Below are positions 7,640 to 15,788 of a stretch of 26,807 nt of DNA, in pieces. The translations under genes were made by a program, and so were the position numbers. The DNA comes from Promethearchaeota archaeon. GTDB lineage: Archaea; Asgardarchaeota; Lokiarchaeia; Sigynarchaeales; SOKP01. The notes below the pieces were generated by a model. It was not told where the DNA came from, ran no database searches, and was given only the letters and a program-made list of their open reading frames with translations. Each line of letters begins with the position of its first letter. Position 1 is the stretch's first letter. The stretch spans positions 1-26,807 of the forward strand of contig JAHLWJ010000021.1 of the NCBI GenBank assembly GCA_019057975.1, given 5' to 3'.

Positions 7640-7786
7640 TTAATCTTCTTTAGTATCTCCTTTATACTCCTCGTTATTAGGGTTTAGTTGGTTTGCTCTA
7701 TTTTCTACTGATGCATTACAATCTGAATTATTTGGGTTCATGCTATTCGATCTCATTTCATTTGGGGTGTAATTTTTTTTAGTCAT
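7640..7786 (-). CDS. 48-aa hydrophilic NPNN-repeat protein
   Basis: An open frame starts at ATG 7786 (MTKKNYTPNEMR...) and ends at TAA 7640-7642. GAGGT lies 10 bases upstream of the ATG and a T10 tract lies after the stop, so a complete transcription unit is visible. The protein contains two copies of a motif about 20 residues apart: SNSMNPNN and RANQLNPNN followed by EEY. It resembles, from memory, small prokaryotic proteins with repeated 'DNxANQxNPNNxxY' units whose role is unclear. It has no hydrophobic core and is probably disordered. Confidence 0.6.
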   Translation of the reverse strand: MTKKNYTPNEMRSNSMNPNNSDCNASVENRANQLNPNNEEYKGDTKED

Positions 7787-7868
7787 TTTATTTTAACCTC
7801 TTTTTTTGATGCTTATCCATAGATATGTTCAATAATCTATAAGAAACCAAAATATTAATAAGTATATG

Positions 7869-7890
7869 TAACTATACTATAGTATAGTTA
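7869..7890. promoter_or_regulatory. Perfect 22-bp palindromic operator
   Basis: The site reads identically on both strands: arms TAACTATACTA and TAGTATAGTTA. It ends 19 bases before the ATG of the wHTH-TPR gene at 7910, where it would overlap the promoter region and a very short leader. The simplest reading is an operator, probably for autoregulation by the wHTH protein. A related site (AACTATA, 7-nt spacer, TATAGTT) occurs at 22225-22245. Confidence 0.6.
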
Positions 7891-7909
7891 AGATGACTAT
7901 ATTATAATC

Positions 7910-9568
7910 ATGATTAATAGAGATTCTCTACCGAATGAAATACGCATACTTGACTATATTGACAAAATTGGACCCCAAAACTTTTCCAGTTTAGCAGAAA
8001 GCAAGGAATTAAAATTATCGAGAAACACGATTAATAAATACTTGAAAATTTTAAGGGAGAATAAGTGGGTATTATTAGAATATGATGGGAGGAAAATTTT
8101 CAATCATATCTCCCCTGAAGGTAAATTAAAACTAGAAACCTACTTAGGAAAGGATGATCTATCATCTCGTCTTAAAGCTTATAATTTATTCGGGAAAAAA
8201 ATAAAACAAATAAGAGATGAAATTTTAAATCGCTTTGGTCCCATTAATGATAATCAGCTATTAGTCGATTGTGTTCTAAATTATATTGATTTTTCACGTT
8301 ATAATTTTTATAAAAAATTTCCTTCTAAGGATTTTCAATATATTTTGGCTTATTTTTTAGCGAGATACGATATTCAATTTTGTAAAGCAGAAGCTTGGAT
8401 AAGAACTCAAAGCCCAATTACTCAATTAGGACAAAATGAGTTTTATCGTAAATTTAAAATTGATCGAATTCAAATTCAATATTTTGCGAAAGAATGGGGG
8501 AAAATTGCTCACGTCTTCCCTATTTATGATGAAAAAGATAGAATTTGGTTTCTCTCATCAAATTCTTACTTGTACGGGGCTTTAATGGATCAAATTACGA
8601 TTCGTGCAAAAAGGGGTTCATTGGAAGAACTTGTGTTTGAAAACTTTAGCTTTAATGTTGCAACTGAAGTAAACCTCATTGGGTATAATTGTATTAAACT
8701 GTTCAATCTTGAATTAGATTTCCATCAAAAAAGACAATATACACACTTTATCAAGGGAATGATGAATATCTTTCTCGAAAAAAGAAGAGGCTTTCCTGAA
8801 CCTTGGTTAAGACTACCTGATGATTCTGAGTCCTTATTGGAATTATCCATTGATCTTGAAACTGAATTAAGTAGTAAGAAGATCGAGGCAAATAGAAAGC
8901 TGGAAATTTATCGTTTATTGCTAGAGATTAATAATCGACTTAAGAACTACCCAGAAGTAATCAACTGGGGAGAGAAATACTTAGAACAAAACCCCGAAGA
9001 TGATAATGTCTTAACTATAATGGCCTTGCATTATTATAATCTCAAAAAATACGATAAGTTCCTTGAAATGGCTGAAAAACTAAGAGAGAAAGTAAGACAT
9101 GACTTAGTTATAATTCCTTTAGTATTAAAATATTTCATTGAAATAGTTAATGATTTAGACAAAGCTTTAGATATCGTTGAAGAAACAGAACAATTTATAT
9201 TAGACAATAATATACTCATGAATTTACATCCAAATATCTTGTATAATAAAGCTAGAATTTACAAGTTAAAAAACAACCTTGATTTTGCTCGCAAATTTGC
9301 TGAAAAAGCATGGTTTCATTATCACAAAAGAGATATGGATTTATATCACTTACTTGTTGAGATCTATACAGAGTTAGAAGAGTGGGAATTCCTGGAAGAC
9401 TTTTGCTATAAGATGTATATAGATGATTATTATAACCCTGAAATATTCCCTTCTGTCTATCTTGCCTTCTTAAAACGAGATTCTAAAATTAAAGCTAATG
9501 ATCTATATGAAAGAGTTAAAAATTATTTTCCTGAATATCTTGACAAACTTAATCAAGTTAGAAATTAA
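7910..9568 (+). CDS. Winged-HTH regulator with TPR-like C-terminal half
   Basis: This 552-aa protein begins with a winged helix-turn-helix (residues ~5-75; the recognition helix is near LSRNTINKYLKILRENKWV, the wing is YDGRKIFNHISPEGK). The central part (~85-290) is an unrecognised alpha/beta region rich in aromatics. From ~295 to 545 paired helices repeat every ~34-40 residues (for example EDDNVLTIMALHYYNLKKYD), matching TPR solenoids. Such proteins typically combine DNA binding with protein or ligand sensing. The start is set by the ATG 19 bases after a perfect palindrome. It is a single-gene unit, with no link to the operon 178 bp downstream. Autoregulation through the palindrome is inferred. 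Confidence 0.7.
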   Translation: MINRDSLPNEIRILDYIDKIGPQNFSSLAESKELKLSRNTINKYLKILRENKWVLLEYDGRKIFNHISPEGKLKLETYLGKDDLSSRLKAYNLFGKKIKQIRDEILNRFGPINDNQLLVDCVLNYIDFSRYNFYKKFPSKDFQYILAYFLARYDIQFCKAEAWIRTQSPITQLGQNEFYRKFKIDRIQIQYFAKEWGKIAHVFPIYDEKDRIWFLSSNSYLYGALMDQITIRAKRGSLEELVFENFSFNVATEVNLIGYNCIKLFNLELDFHQKRQYTHFIKGMMNIFLEKRRGFPEPWLRLPDDSESLLELSIDLETELSSKKIEANRKLEIYRLLLEINNRLKNYPEVINWGEKYLEQNPEDDNVLTIMALHYYNLKKYDKFLEMAEKLREKVRHDLVIIPLVLKYFIEIVNDLDKALDIVEETEQFILDNNILMNLHPNILYNKARIYKLKNNLDFARKFAEKAWFHYHKRDMDLYHLLVEIYTELEEWEFLEDFCYKMYIDDYYNPEIFPSVYLAFLKRDSKIKANDLYERVKNYFPEYLDKLNQVRN

Positions 9569-9732
9569 TGTAAGGTTTAAAAATTTTAGAAATAAAACTA
9601 GAAAATTATAGAAAATGTATGGAATGTTTCTCTATAATTGAGAAAAAATACAAAATTTGCCCTTAGTATGGTTTTTCTAAATCATATTAAATTTTTGATT
9701 AATTTGCTAAATTTCGATATTTTATAATTTTC

Positions 9733-9780
9733 CTTACATTGTCAGTTGAATTTATATATATGTAAGGATTATACTTACAT
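9733..9780. promoter_or_regulatory. Cluster of CTTACAT elements before the HTH/zinc operon
   Basis: CTTACAT occurs at 9733-9739 and 9774-9780 and inverted (ATGTAAG) at 9760-9766. The latter pair forms an inverted repeat with a 7-base spacer that ends four bases before the ATG at 9785. A further inverted copy lies at 9568-9574. The position suggests an operator for the HTH protein encoded right after it, and it argues for ATG 9785 over the upstream TTG. Confidence 0.4.
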
Positions 9781-9784
9781 AATT

Positions 9785-10465
9785 ATGAAAATTTTAAAAA
9801 TTCCCCAATCTGTTAAAGAAATATTAGATGAATTTATCCAATTAAATTTCCGTCGAACTACATATAAATATTTAGCTGGTCGATTAGGATTAAAAGTTGA
9901 TACAGTAATTCAACGAATCAGTAGAAATAAAGAATATTTTGAAATTGACGACAGCGAAAGACCAAGTAGAATATCAATAAAGAAAGGAATAAAAGAAATT
10001 TACTTTTATCGAGATAAAAATCAGTGCCAGTTATGCCAAAAAATCGTTGATCTTGAAAATCTTACTTTAAGATATCGAAATCCTTATCAAGAAGATAAAT
10101 TTGAATGGAGAAATGTTCTTAGTGTTTGCGATGAGTGTAAAGAAAAAGAGATCATCAAAAAAATCAAACGAGTAAAAAAACCAGGAACAGTTGAATATAA
10201 AGAAGTATATATAAGGTTAGTTTCAAAAATGAAAGAGGACAAGCGGTTTTATTATTATGAATTTGATGAATATGATGGTACTGGTGAATTTCCTCTATTA
10301 GATGAGAATAATGATATTAAATCTAAGACAGTTGGGGATGTATTGAATTATTTTGGTTCTGATGGTTGGGAAGTGGTACACATTGAAGCGTTAAGGGGAG
10401 AATATGATGACGCAGGATTTGAAGATTTTCAAGTTTTTTTCAAACGAAAGAGAAAGGAGGAATAA
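9785..10465 (+). CDS. HTH - zinc (degenerate HNH) - DUF4177-like protein
   Basis: From ATG 9785 the protein has 226 aa. An upstream TTG (9746) would add 13 residues but would place the CTTACAT repeats inside the gene. Residues ~5-50 form a helix-turn-helix (TYKYLAGRLGLKVDTVIQRIS). Next comes a zinc-knuckle pair, CQLC and CDEC, spaced as in HNH nucleases, but the expected catalytic His region reads LRYRNP, so nuclease activity is probably lost. The last ~75 residues (VLNYFGSDGWEVVHIEAL...FFKRKR) match the pattern of DUF4177-like domains ('lN..g.eGWElv ... fKRk'). It leads an operon: the ribosome-binding site of the next gene lies inside its last codons. A DNA-binding regulatory role is inferred. 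Confidence 0.65.
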   Translation: MKILKIPQSVKEILDEFIQLNFRRTTYKYLAGRLGLKVDTVIQRISRNKEYFEIDDSERPSRISIKKGIKEIYFYRDKNQCQLCQKIVDLENLTLRYRNPYQEDKFEWRNVLSVCDECKEKEIIKKIKRVKKPGTVEYKEVYIRLVSKMKEDKRFYYYEFDEYDGTGEFPLLDENNDIKSKTVGDVLNYFGSDGWEVVHIEALRGEYDDAGFEDFQVFFKRKRKEE

Positions 10466-10466
10466 G

Positions 10467-10742
10467 ATGAGTAAAGATAATCAGAAAGATGGTGAAGTAG
10501 TTGAATATTCATTTAGTCTTAAAAATGGAAACTATATAGAGAAAATTTATTATGAATTTGAAACGAATAAAGCAATTTTATTTGGTAGAAATATTGATGA
10601 AAAAGCTTTATGGGTACCTAAAAGTATTATTAGGGGAGGATGGAAAAAAGATAAACAGATCCCCCAAAATGTAAGAATAAAATATCCTATTCCACTATAT
10701 TGGAAAGAACGTGCAAATTCTTATTTAGAATTAATATGGTGA
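10467..10742 (+). CDS. 91-aa protein of unknown function
   Basis: The ATG at 10467 lies one base after the upstream stop and is preceded by AAAGGAGG, a strong ribosome-binding site, so this start is preferred over an in-frame ATG at 10404 inside the upstream gene. The protein has several predicted beta strands (VVEYSFSLKNGNYIEKIYYEF, KAILFG) and a Trp/Pro-rich end (GGWKKDKQIPQNVRIKYPIPLYWKE, given here in two parts by position ~60-84). It resembles no family I know. Its position suggests it works with the HTH/zinc protein. Confidence 0.6.
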   Translation: MSKDNQKDGEVVEYSFSLKNGNYIEKIYYEFETNKAILFGRNIDEKALWVPKSIIRGGWKKDKQIPQNVRIKYPIPLYWKERANSYLELIW

Positions 10743-10814
10743 GATAATATAAAGTGGAGTTAAGTTTATCAGTTCAAAAGACAAAATCCAATAGATTAAT
10801 TTAGGTTAGGTTAG

Positions 10815-11948
10815 ATGGTTAAAAATAATCATAGAGATAGATGTCCGATATGTGGGAGTAGAGAAAAGAATGTATATATACCTCTCTGTACTGAATGTTA
10901 TCCTCCCTTGTATAAAAAAGGTTCCTATCCACATCAAAAATTAAGGAGAAGGAAAATATGGAAGGAAAAAAGGACACAAAAATTAAATGAGGTTGGTAAT
11001 AAATGTGAATGGTGTCAAAGATCTGATCGAATTTTATCTATTCATCATCCAAAAGGAGTTGATTCACAGACCTATCGTGAGATATGGTTTAAGTTATTAA
11101 ATGAGAAATTAGACAATTTTATAAACGAAGATAAAAACAGATTAACTTACGCTAATATATATCTTCAATTTAAAGCTAAACGAAATCTAATACATTCGAA
11201 AAAATATTTTGAAAATCAGGCAAGAAATGAATTTGTTCAATGTTGTCCAAAATGTGGAAGCTCTAGTTATTCAAAAAGATCTAGTACAAGCACATTAAAT
11301 TATAAGTGTTATCAATGTAATGCACGATTCTCAAAGTTAAGTACGAGAGCTCACTTGAATACTCTTGAAAAAATTAAAAGTCTGGACCAATTAATAAGAA
11401 ATAGTGAAAAAATAAACCCTGAAGCTATGAGTACCGTTCACAGGATTAATAAAATAGTTCTGAATGGATTTATTCAAAGACTTATGCCAATCTTTTTTGA
11501 AGATTTAAGGATAAAATATGAACAAGAAGTGAAAAAATTGATTACTTCTTACCTTGATTTTGATATGACTCTCGTTTTATGTAAGAATTGTCATATTGCT
11601 ACTGCTAGGGGATTAAACTTATGTAAAGTCTGTAATGATGGTTATCACACTAAAAAATATGACCGTTGTTCTACATGTCGAGAGAAAAAAATTGAAGAAA
11701 CTGACCCTACTGCCAGATTTCTTCGAAAATATTTCGATCTATCACTCTGGGATCAATATGACAGATCCATGGAGTGTGAATGTTTAAAGTGCGGAGGACC
11801 AACCTTTGACAATATTGATGAATATGTGGTGTACATAACCGAAGAGGATAAGGAAAAAGAAGGTTGGATTGGAGAATTTTGTGAAACATGTTTTCAAGAA
11901 TATCAAATGCAAGAGAAGAAAGAATATTTTGTTACCAAGTTAATTTGA
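10815..11948 (+). CDS. Zinc-rich protein with an interrupted HNH nuclease motif
   Basis: This 377-aa protein opens with a zinc ribbon (C10, C13, C25, C28) and a basic helix. The first half of an HNH site follows: C64-x2-C67 and the His pair H77-H78 (LSIHHPKG). About 175 residues later comes what looks like the second half, C256-x2-C259-H260 (LCKNCH). The insert carries another ribbon (CPKCG...CYQC, around residues 143-172) and helices. More CxxC pairs follow (LCKVC, CSTC, CLKCG...CETC). The protein therefore may bind four or more zinc ions and is likely a nucleic-acid-binding endonuclease of the HNH superfamily. It is third in the operon, 72 bp after the 91-aa gene. Whether the split halves truly meet in the fold is inference. 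Confidence 0.65.
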   Translation: MVKNNHRDRCPICGSREKNVYIPLCTECYPPLYKKGSYPHQKLRRRKIWKEKRTQKLNEVGNKCEWCQRSDRILSIHHPKGVDSQTYREIWFKLLNEKLDNFINEDKNRLTYANIYLQFKAKRNLIHSKKYFENQARNEFVQCCPKCGSSSYSKRSSTSTLNYKCYQCNARFSKLSTRAHLNTLEKIKSLDQLIRNSEKINPEAMSTVHRINKIVLNGFIQRLMPIFFEDLRIKYEQEVKKLITSYLDFDMTLVLCKNCHIATARGLNLCKVCNDGYHTKKYDRCSTCREKKIEETDPTARFLRKYFDLSLWDQYDRSMECECLKCGGPTFDNIDEYVVYITEEDKEKEGWIGEFCETCFQEYQMQEKKEYFVTKLI

Positions 11949-12249
11949 AGCATGTAAATAAATCCTTTATTACTTTTTATCCCATTTTCTATCTCCCTAT
12001 TATCTCCCTCCCCTGTGGTGCCCCCTGCTAAAAAGGTATGTTATTAAAAATCAAGTTATATTAGATTTAAATCTATTAACTATACATATTTCGAATGTCT
12101 TATTTATTACTATTTTTTTCTATTGAATCTAAGTGATTTTAAATTTTTAATGAGATCTTAATAAATAATATAACAAATTTTAAAAAAAAAATATAGATAT
12201 ATTATATGAAGGAGGAAATAATTGAGATTGACAGCACAGTCTATGTAAT
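11949..12249. other. Intergenic, pyrimidine-rich tract
   Basis: No gene is supported. Bases 11973-12033 on the + strand are C/T-rich (ATCTCCCTCCCCTG, then GCCCCCTGC), which is striking in this AT-rich DNA and may contain the terminator of the zinc-protein operon. GGAGG at 12210-12215 is not followed by a usable start. Confidence 0.35.
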
Positions 12250-12549
12250 TCAATTATTTTTATTCCTTCCTTCACCGTTTAACTTCATGAAAACCCACTT
12301 TAGGATACAATTATTTCTAATTTCTCTGATATCCCTCATATCCACGATTTCATCTATTTTCAAATTGATTGCATCATTTAGGAACTTCAAATATTCAGGA
12401 CCATATTCCTTATATCTGTTCAAGTAGTAAAGCTCTTCAGTATGATCGATCAAGGATTCAATTCCAAGTTTTTTTAGGATTTTGTAGAATCTTAAATATT
12501 GTATTCCATATAGACGATATTTCAAAAAATGAAAATCCTTTTTATCCAT
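12250..12549 (-). CDS. Small helical protein of unknown function (99 aa)
   Basis: The protein starts at ATG 12549 (MDKKDFHFLKYRLYG) and reads as a well-formed, helical, tyrosine-rich and charged protein (LRFYKILKKLGIESLIDHTEEL; EYGPEYLKFLNDAINLKI). No motif identifies a function. No strong ribosome-binding site is seen. Overlapping + strand frames give poor, hydrophobic sequences, so the - strand reading is preferred. In the order of the - strand array it is the first gene after the leftmost HerA tail fragment (13212-13352), although 660 bp separate them. Confidence 0.55.
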   Translation of the reverse strand: MDKKDFHFLKYRLYGIQYLRFYKILKKLGIESLIDHTEELYYLNRYKEYGPEYLKFLNDAINLKIDEIVDMRDIREIRNNCILKWVFMKLNGEGRNKNN

Positions 12550-13042
12550 GTCATAGTACCTTTTAATTATTTTTTTATTATTTTATGAAATTTTTTTTGG
12601 TTTTTGGGTTAGATTTTAAAAAATATTTATTGGCATCATATAAAAAATAATTTATTAATCAGCTATTTCATTTATAAATACTGAATAAAAATGACTTAAT
12701 CAATGAGTGTTAATAATGGTTTAACAAGATTGAACATGATTCATTCATATAAATAAATATGTCTGAACTTATTGAATTAAGATTATAAGAAATAAGAAAA
12801 AATTTAAATCTTGGTATTTAAATGTAATTAAAATTTTCAATTTTAACCACTTTTTAGATTTAGGATTTTCTCTCAATTTTAAAACGATATCCAAAAATTT
12901 AAACGTCTTAATATTAAAAAAGTCCTCAAGAAATTGATCTTTCTAATATTTTGTCTATATATATTTTAAATTTCGCTCAACACCTTTAAATAATTAAATT
13001 TTATTATTTTGGGGGTAGAAACATATGTTTTCTAAAATATGA
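12550..13042. other. AT-rich region without a recognisable gene
   Basis: I see no supported coding frame, RNA gene or clear repeat. Poly-A/T tracts and short low-complexity stretches dominate. Confidence 0.4.
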
Positions 13043-13153
13043 AAAAGATATTATTTCAGGGAACAACCAAAATTGGCTAATTACCTAAATTATACAGAAA
13101 GAGGGTTATCTTACAAATTCAGATGTAATATAGAAGAAATTGAAGAGCAATAA
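13043..13153 (+). pseudogene. Possible gene remnant, 36 codons
   Basis: An open frame without its own start (KRYYFREQPKLANYLNYTER..., ending EEIEEQ at TAA 13151) has protein-like composition inside otherwise non-coding AT-rich DNA. TGA at 13040-13042 closes it upstream. It may be the C-terminal end of a decayed gene. No family is recognised and chance is possible. Confidence 0.25.
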
Positions 13154-13211
13154 TGGATGAGAAATCTAATTTTTTTTAATTTAAAAGGAAAAAAAATCAA
13201 TAACTCTATTT

Positions 13212-13352
13212 TTAAATGAAATAATCTAAAGTTTTAATCAAAAATTTTTCTCCCGTAGCTCCATTATTCACCAGTGCCAATATGTTTTCTAATTGTGTAA
13301 GCATCTGCCGCTCGAACGGATCTTCAGAAAAGAGAGTATTATTGGGATAATA
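13212..13352 (-). pseudogene. HerA-type ATPase 3'-end fragment (tail i)
   Basis: On the - strand this stretch encodes the last ~45 residues of the HerA-like protein seen at the right edge: PNNTLFSEDPFERQMLTQLE, then ENILALVNNGATGEKFLIKT and a stop at 13212-13214. It has no start and no ATPase core. Homology breaks off at about 13352, only eight bases from the stop codon of the DeoC fusion gene. It stays in frame and close in sequence to the other tails, so it is recent or maintained by recombination. Confidence 0.75.
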
Positions 13353-13359
13353 TAGTCTG

Positions 13360-14901
13360 CTATAAAACTTTTCCCAAGACAAATCCGAGTATTGTCAAGA
13401 AAGGTCCAATTATTCCAAAGCCAATTGTAATATAAGTAGTTTTTTTTTGCATTCTACGTCTATAAATATCACTTGAGTATTGGTGAAATGTTGTCATCAA
13501 TTTACTAGCAAAATTCTCTAGTCTATTCTCTAAACCTCCATATACTTTTCCTTGTGAATTTCTTATTATATTTTCCCGAGTTTGACGATATAGGCCTTCA
13601 TGAAAGACAATATTAACTAGAATTTCAAAAAACCAATCGCTCATATCCATAGCAATTATCTTTGCTCCACTTATTCTCATTTCAACTATATTCTTATTTT
13701 CATCATCTAATTTTGTATAAAAACATGTTGTTGGTAAAGTATAGGGTTGTAGCCTTTTTGATTTCCAAAATTCTTCCTCTCTGTTTAATTTAAAAATAGG
13801 ATAAGTAAAGATTAACGGAGTGTCCTTAACTCCAGTTTCATCAATTTTTTTAATTTTTTCAATTTCATCAATAATTTGCGTAACTTGAAAAAAATTCTTT
13901 ATTTTCTTTTCAAGTTTTTCTCTTAATTCTCTGATCTCAGCAAGTAATTTCAATTTCTTTTTTAATTTAAAGGTAAAGATGAATCTAGAATGGTAAAAAC
14001 CAAGTGTTGATTCAGATATCAGTTCATTAAATTCTTCTTTCTTTTCCCATCCTAATTGTATTGTTATCCAGTCTCCAATCGATTTCGGTGAATCCCCTTT
14101 TTTTACAAATTCTTCCACAAAATCTTTCAAATTTTCAGTGCTTACTAATGACTGCCAATTAATTAAACAAAGAAAATATGCATAATTGTCTTCTTTTTTC
14201 CACGAATTTACAATTCTACCAAGAGATTTATCAGTTAATTGCTCAATTATTTCAACTCCTGAACTAGTTCCTATTCTGTTGGCTCCTGCTTTAATTAATT
14301 CATCAGCCTTTTGAATTGTTTTTATTCCACCAGAAGCTTTTACTCCAATATTTGGACCTACTATTTTTCTTAGAAGCTTAATATCATGAACAGTAGCTCC
14401 TGAAGCATTGAATCCTGTAGAGGTCTTCACAAAATCTGCTCCTGAATCTTTAACGAGTTTGCAAGCCAAAACTTTCTCATCTTCTGTTAATAGTGCTGTT
14501 TCTATAATCACTTTTACAATAATATCTCTCCTGAAGGATCTAGCGCGCTCTACTACTTTTAATATTTCTCTTTTTACTAATTCATAGTCATGCGATTTTA
14601 ATGCTCCAAGGTTGATGACCATATCAATTTCATGTGCTCCATCTCTGATTGCCGTTTCAGTTTCTAACGTTTTCTCATCTGGTGTGTTAGCACCTAATGG
14701 AAATCCTATTACACTGCAAATTTTTATATTAGATTCTCTGAGAATATTAGATGCTAATGATACATAAATTGGGTTAACGCAAACAGACCAAAAGTTATAT
14801 TTCTTGGCTTCTTCACAAAGTTGTTCTATGGAAGCTTTTGTTGCATCGGGCTTTAATAGTGTATAGTCAATCAGATTAGCTAACTGTTCTTTTGTGATCA
14901 T
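13360..14901 (-). CDS. deoC: Deoxyribose-phosphate aldolase fused to a C-terminal membrane-anchored domain
   Basis: Residues 1-~222 are a complete DeoC aldolase, which splits 2-deoxyribose-5-phosphate into glyceraldehyde-3-phosphate and acetaldehyde in deoxynucleoside salvage. Catalytic residues are in place: D93 (EIDMVIN), Schiff-base K159 (DFVKTSTGF) and K188 (GVKASGG). DeoC normally ends there. This one continues for ~290 residues of unknown type. It has a helical, lysine-rich coiled stretch (~310-350), a mixed domain, and a single C-terminal membrane segment (~492-512, [20 protein letters not shown]), which would tether the enzyme to the membrane with most of it in the cytoplasm. No frameshift is needed, as it is one open frame. 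The junction may be a true fusion or a recombination product, given the HerA tail immediately downstream. The aldolase call is secure. The role of the extension is unknown. Confidence 0.85.
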   Translation of the reverse strand: MITKEQLANLIDYTLLKPDATKASIEQLCEEAKKYNFWSVCVNPIYVSLASNILRESNIKICSVIGFPLGANTPDEKTLETETAIRDGAHEIDMVINLGALKSHDYELVKREILKVVERARSFRRDIIVKVIIETALLTEDEKVLACKLVKDSGADFVKTSTGFNASGATVHDIKLLRKIVGPNIGVKASGGIKTIQKADELIKAGANRIGTSSGVEIIEQLTDKSLGRIVNSWKKEDNYAYFLCLINWQSLVSTENLKDFVEEFVKKGDSPKSIGDWITIQLGWEKKEEFNELISESTLGFYHSRFIFTFKLKKKLKLLAEIRELREKLEKKIKNFFQVTQIIDEIEKIKKIDETGVKDTPLIFTYPIFKLNREEEFWKSKRLQPYTLPTTCFYTKLDDENKNIVEMRISGAKIIAMDMSDWFFEILVNIVFHEGLYRQTRENIIRNSQGKVYGGLENRLENFASKLMTTFHQYSSDIYRRRMQKKTTYITIGFGIIGPFLTILGFVLGKVL

Positions 14902-15010
14902 GAAAGCTCTTTCACTTAATCGGATTTATTCTATTTTTATAATATCAAACTATTATATTTCAATTTTATGACTTAAGATTTTCATAAGATAATTTTCTCT
15001 GGTAGCCCTA

Positions 15011-15241
15011 TTGATTGATTTTTTAATAGTATGCATGAGGGATCAAACTTTTTGGGTTTTAGACTATGTAGCAATAAAAAAAATGGCTCATAAACATGAG
15101 GGTGGTTACACGATTAATTTTACAGGTTCTTGGCTGCGAAAAACCAAAGTAAAACAATTGATAAAATTACATCACTTAAAATTTTTCGATGATTATAAAA
15201 CAATGATTACATGGTTGAAAACCTATATAAGTTCATTATAA
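15011..15241 (+). CDS. Small protein of unknown function (about 68-76 aa)
   Basis: Two starts are possible: TTG 15011 or ATG 15035. The latter gives MRDQTFWVLDYVAIKKMAHKH. The composition is protein-like (basic, with aromatic beta-type segments and a final amphipathic helix ending LKTYISSL), but no family is recognised. It is the only + strand gene in the right half and lies between the divergent DeoC fusion and the convergent GNAT gene. Confidence 0.45.
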   Translation: MIDFLIVCMRDQTFWVLDYVAIKKMAHKHEGGYTINFTGSWLRKTKVKQLIKLHHLKFFDDYKTMITWLKTYISSL

Positions 15242-15289
15242 AAAATAGAGTTTTGAAGGTATTGCATTTATTTCTTTATTAACCAAGAG

Positions 15290-15778
15290 TTAATACTTTA
15301 CAAATTTTTCAAATTGATAGAAAAGAATGTATTTAATTCTTCCATCTCTTTGTTTTAGTTCGTCAAGTTTTATAAAACCTTGTTTTCCATAAAAATTCTC
15401 TATTTGATTTTTATTATATGTGTCAACTACTATACCTTTACAACCAATCTCATTAGAAATTTTTAAAGCTTTTTCAATAGCCTGTTCAATTAAATAACTT
15501 CCATATCCTTTATCTTGAAATGGTAGATTGATACCCAATTGGCAAAGTAAGCAGACTGGGTGCTTTAAATCTTTTCCATTAATTATTGCTCTAATGGAAG
15601 ACATCGTTAGAGCAAAAAATCCAATCATCTTATTATTTCTGGTGAGTACATAGACTTGAGAATTGTTTAAAAGAACTTCATCTAAAGATCTCTCGAAAAA
15701 GGCATTAATGGCTTCATCTCCACAATCGAATTCCATTTGTGTATGATTTATATTAAGCTTTTCAAGATAAAAATCCAT
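15290..15778 (-). CDS. GNAT-family N-acetyltransferase, TacT-like
   Basis: This 162-aa protein shows the GNAT acetyl-CoA site QDKGYGSYL (motif A, after the strand CLLCQLGINLPF). It ends with the VDTYNKNQIENFYGKQGF segment typical of the fold. The start (MDFYLEKLNINHTQMEFDCG followed by DEAINAFF) matches the 'FdCGn..LN.F' opening of TacT/AtaT-like acetyltransferases, several of which are toxins that acetylate aminoacyl-tRNA. It is third in an operon and starts 10 bp after the YwgA-like gene. No RHH antitoxin of the usual TacA type is present, so the upstream YwgA-like protein would be the candidate partner. Housekeeping acetylation cannot be excluded. Confidence 0.7.
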   Translation of the reverse strand: MDFYLEKLNINHTQMEFDCGDEAINAFFERSLDEVLLNNSQVYVLTRNNKMIGFFALTMSSIRAIINGKDLKHPVCLLCQLGINLPFQDKGYGSYLIEQAIEKALKISNEIGCKGIVVDTYNKNQIENFYGKQGFIKLDELKQRDGRIKYILFYQFEKFVKY

Positions 15779-15788
15779 GTTTTTCGCT

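Noticed and set aside
9034..9219. - strand frame within the wHTH-TPR gene
   Set aside because: Serine/leucine-rich antisense shadow of TPR helices.
12206..12566. + strand frames over the 99-aa - strand gene, one beside a GGAGG site
   Set aside because: The GGAGG is inside the frame's own first codons, and the products are hydrophobic, unlike the well-formed charged protein on the other strand.
13360..14901. Frameshift or two separate genes at the DeoC junction
   Set aside because: The frame is continuous across the junction and no internal start with a ribosome-binding site is seen.
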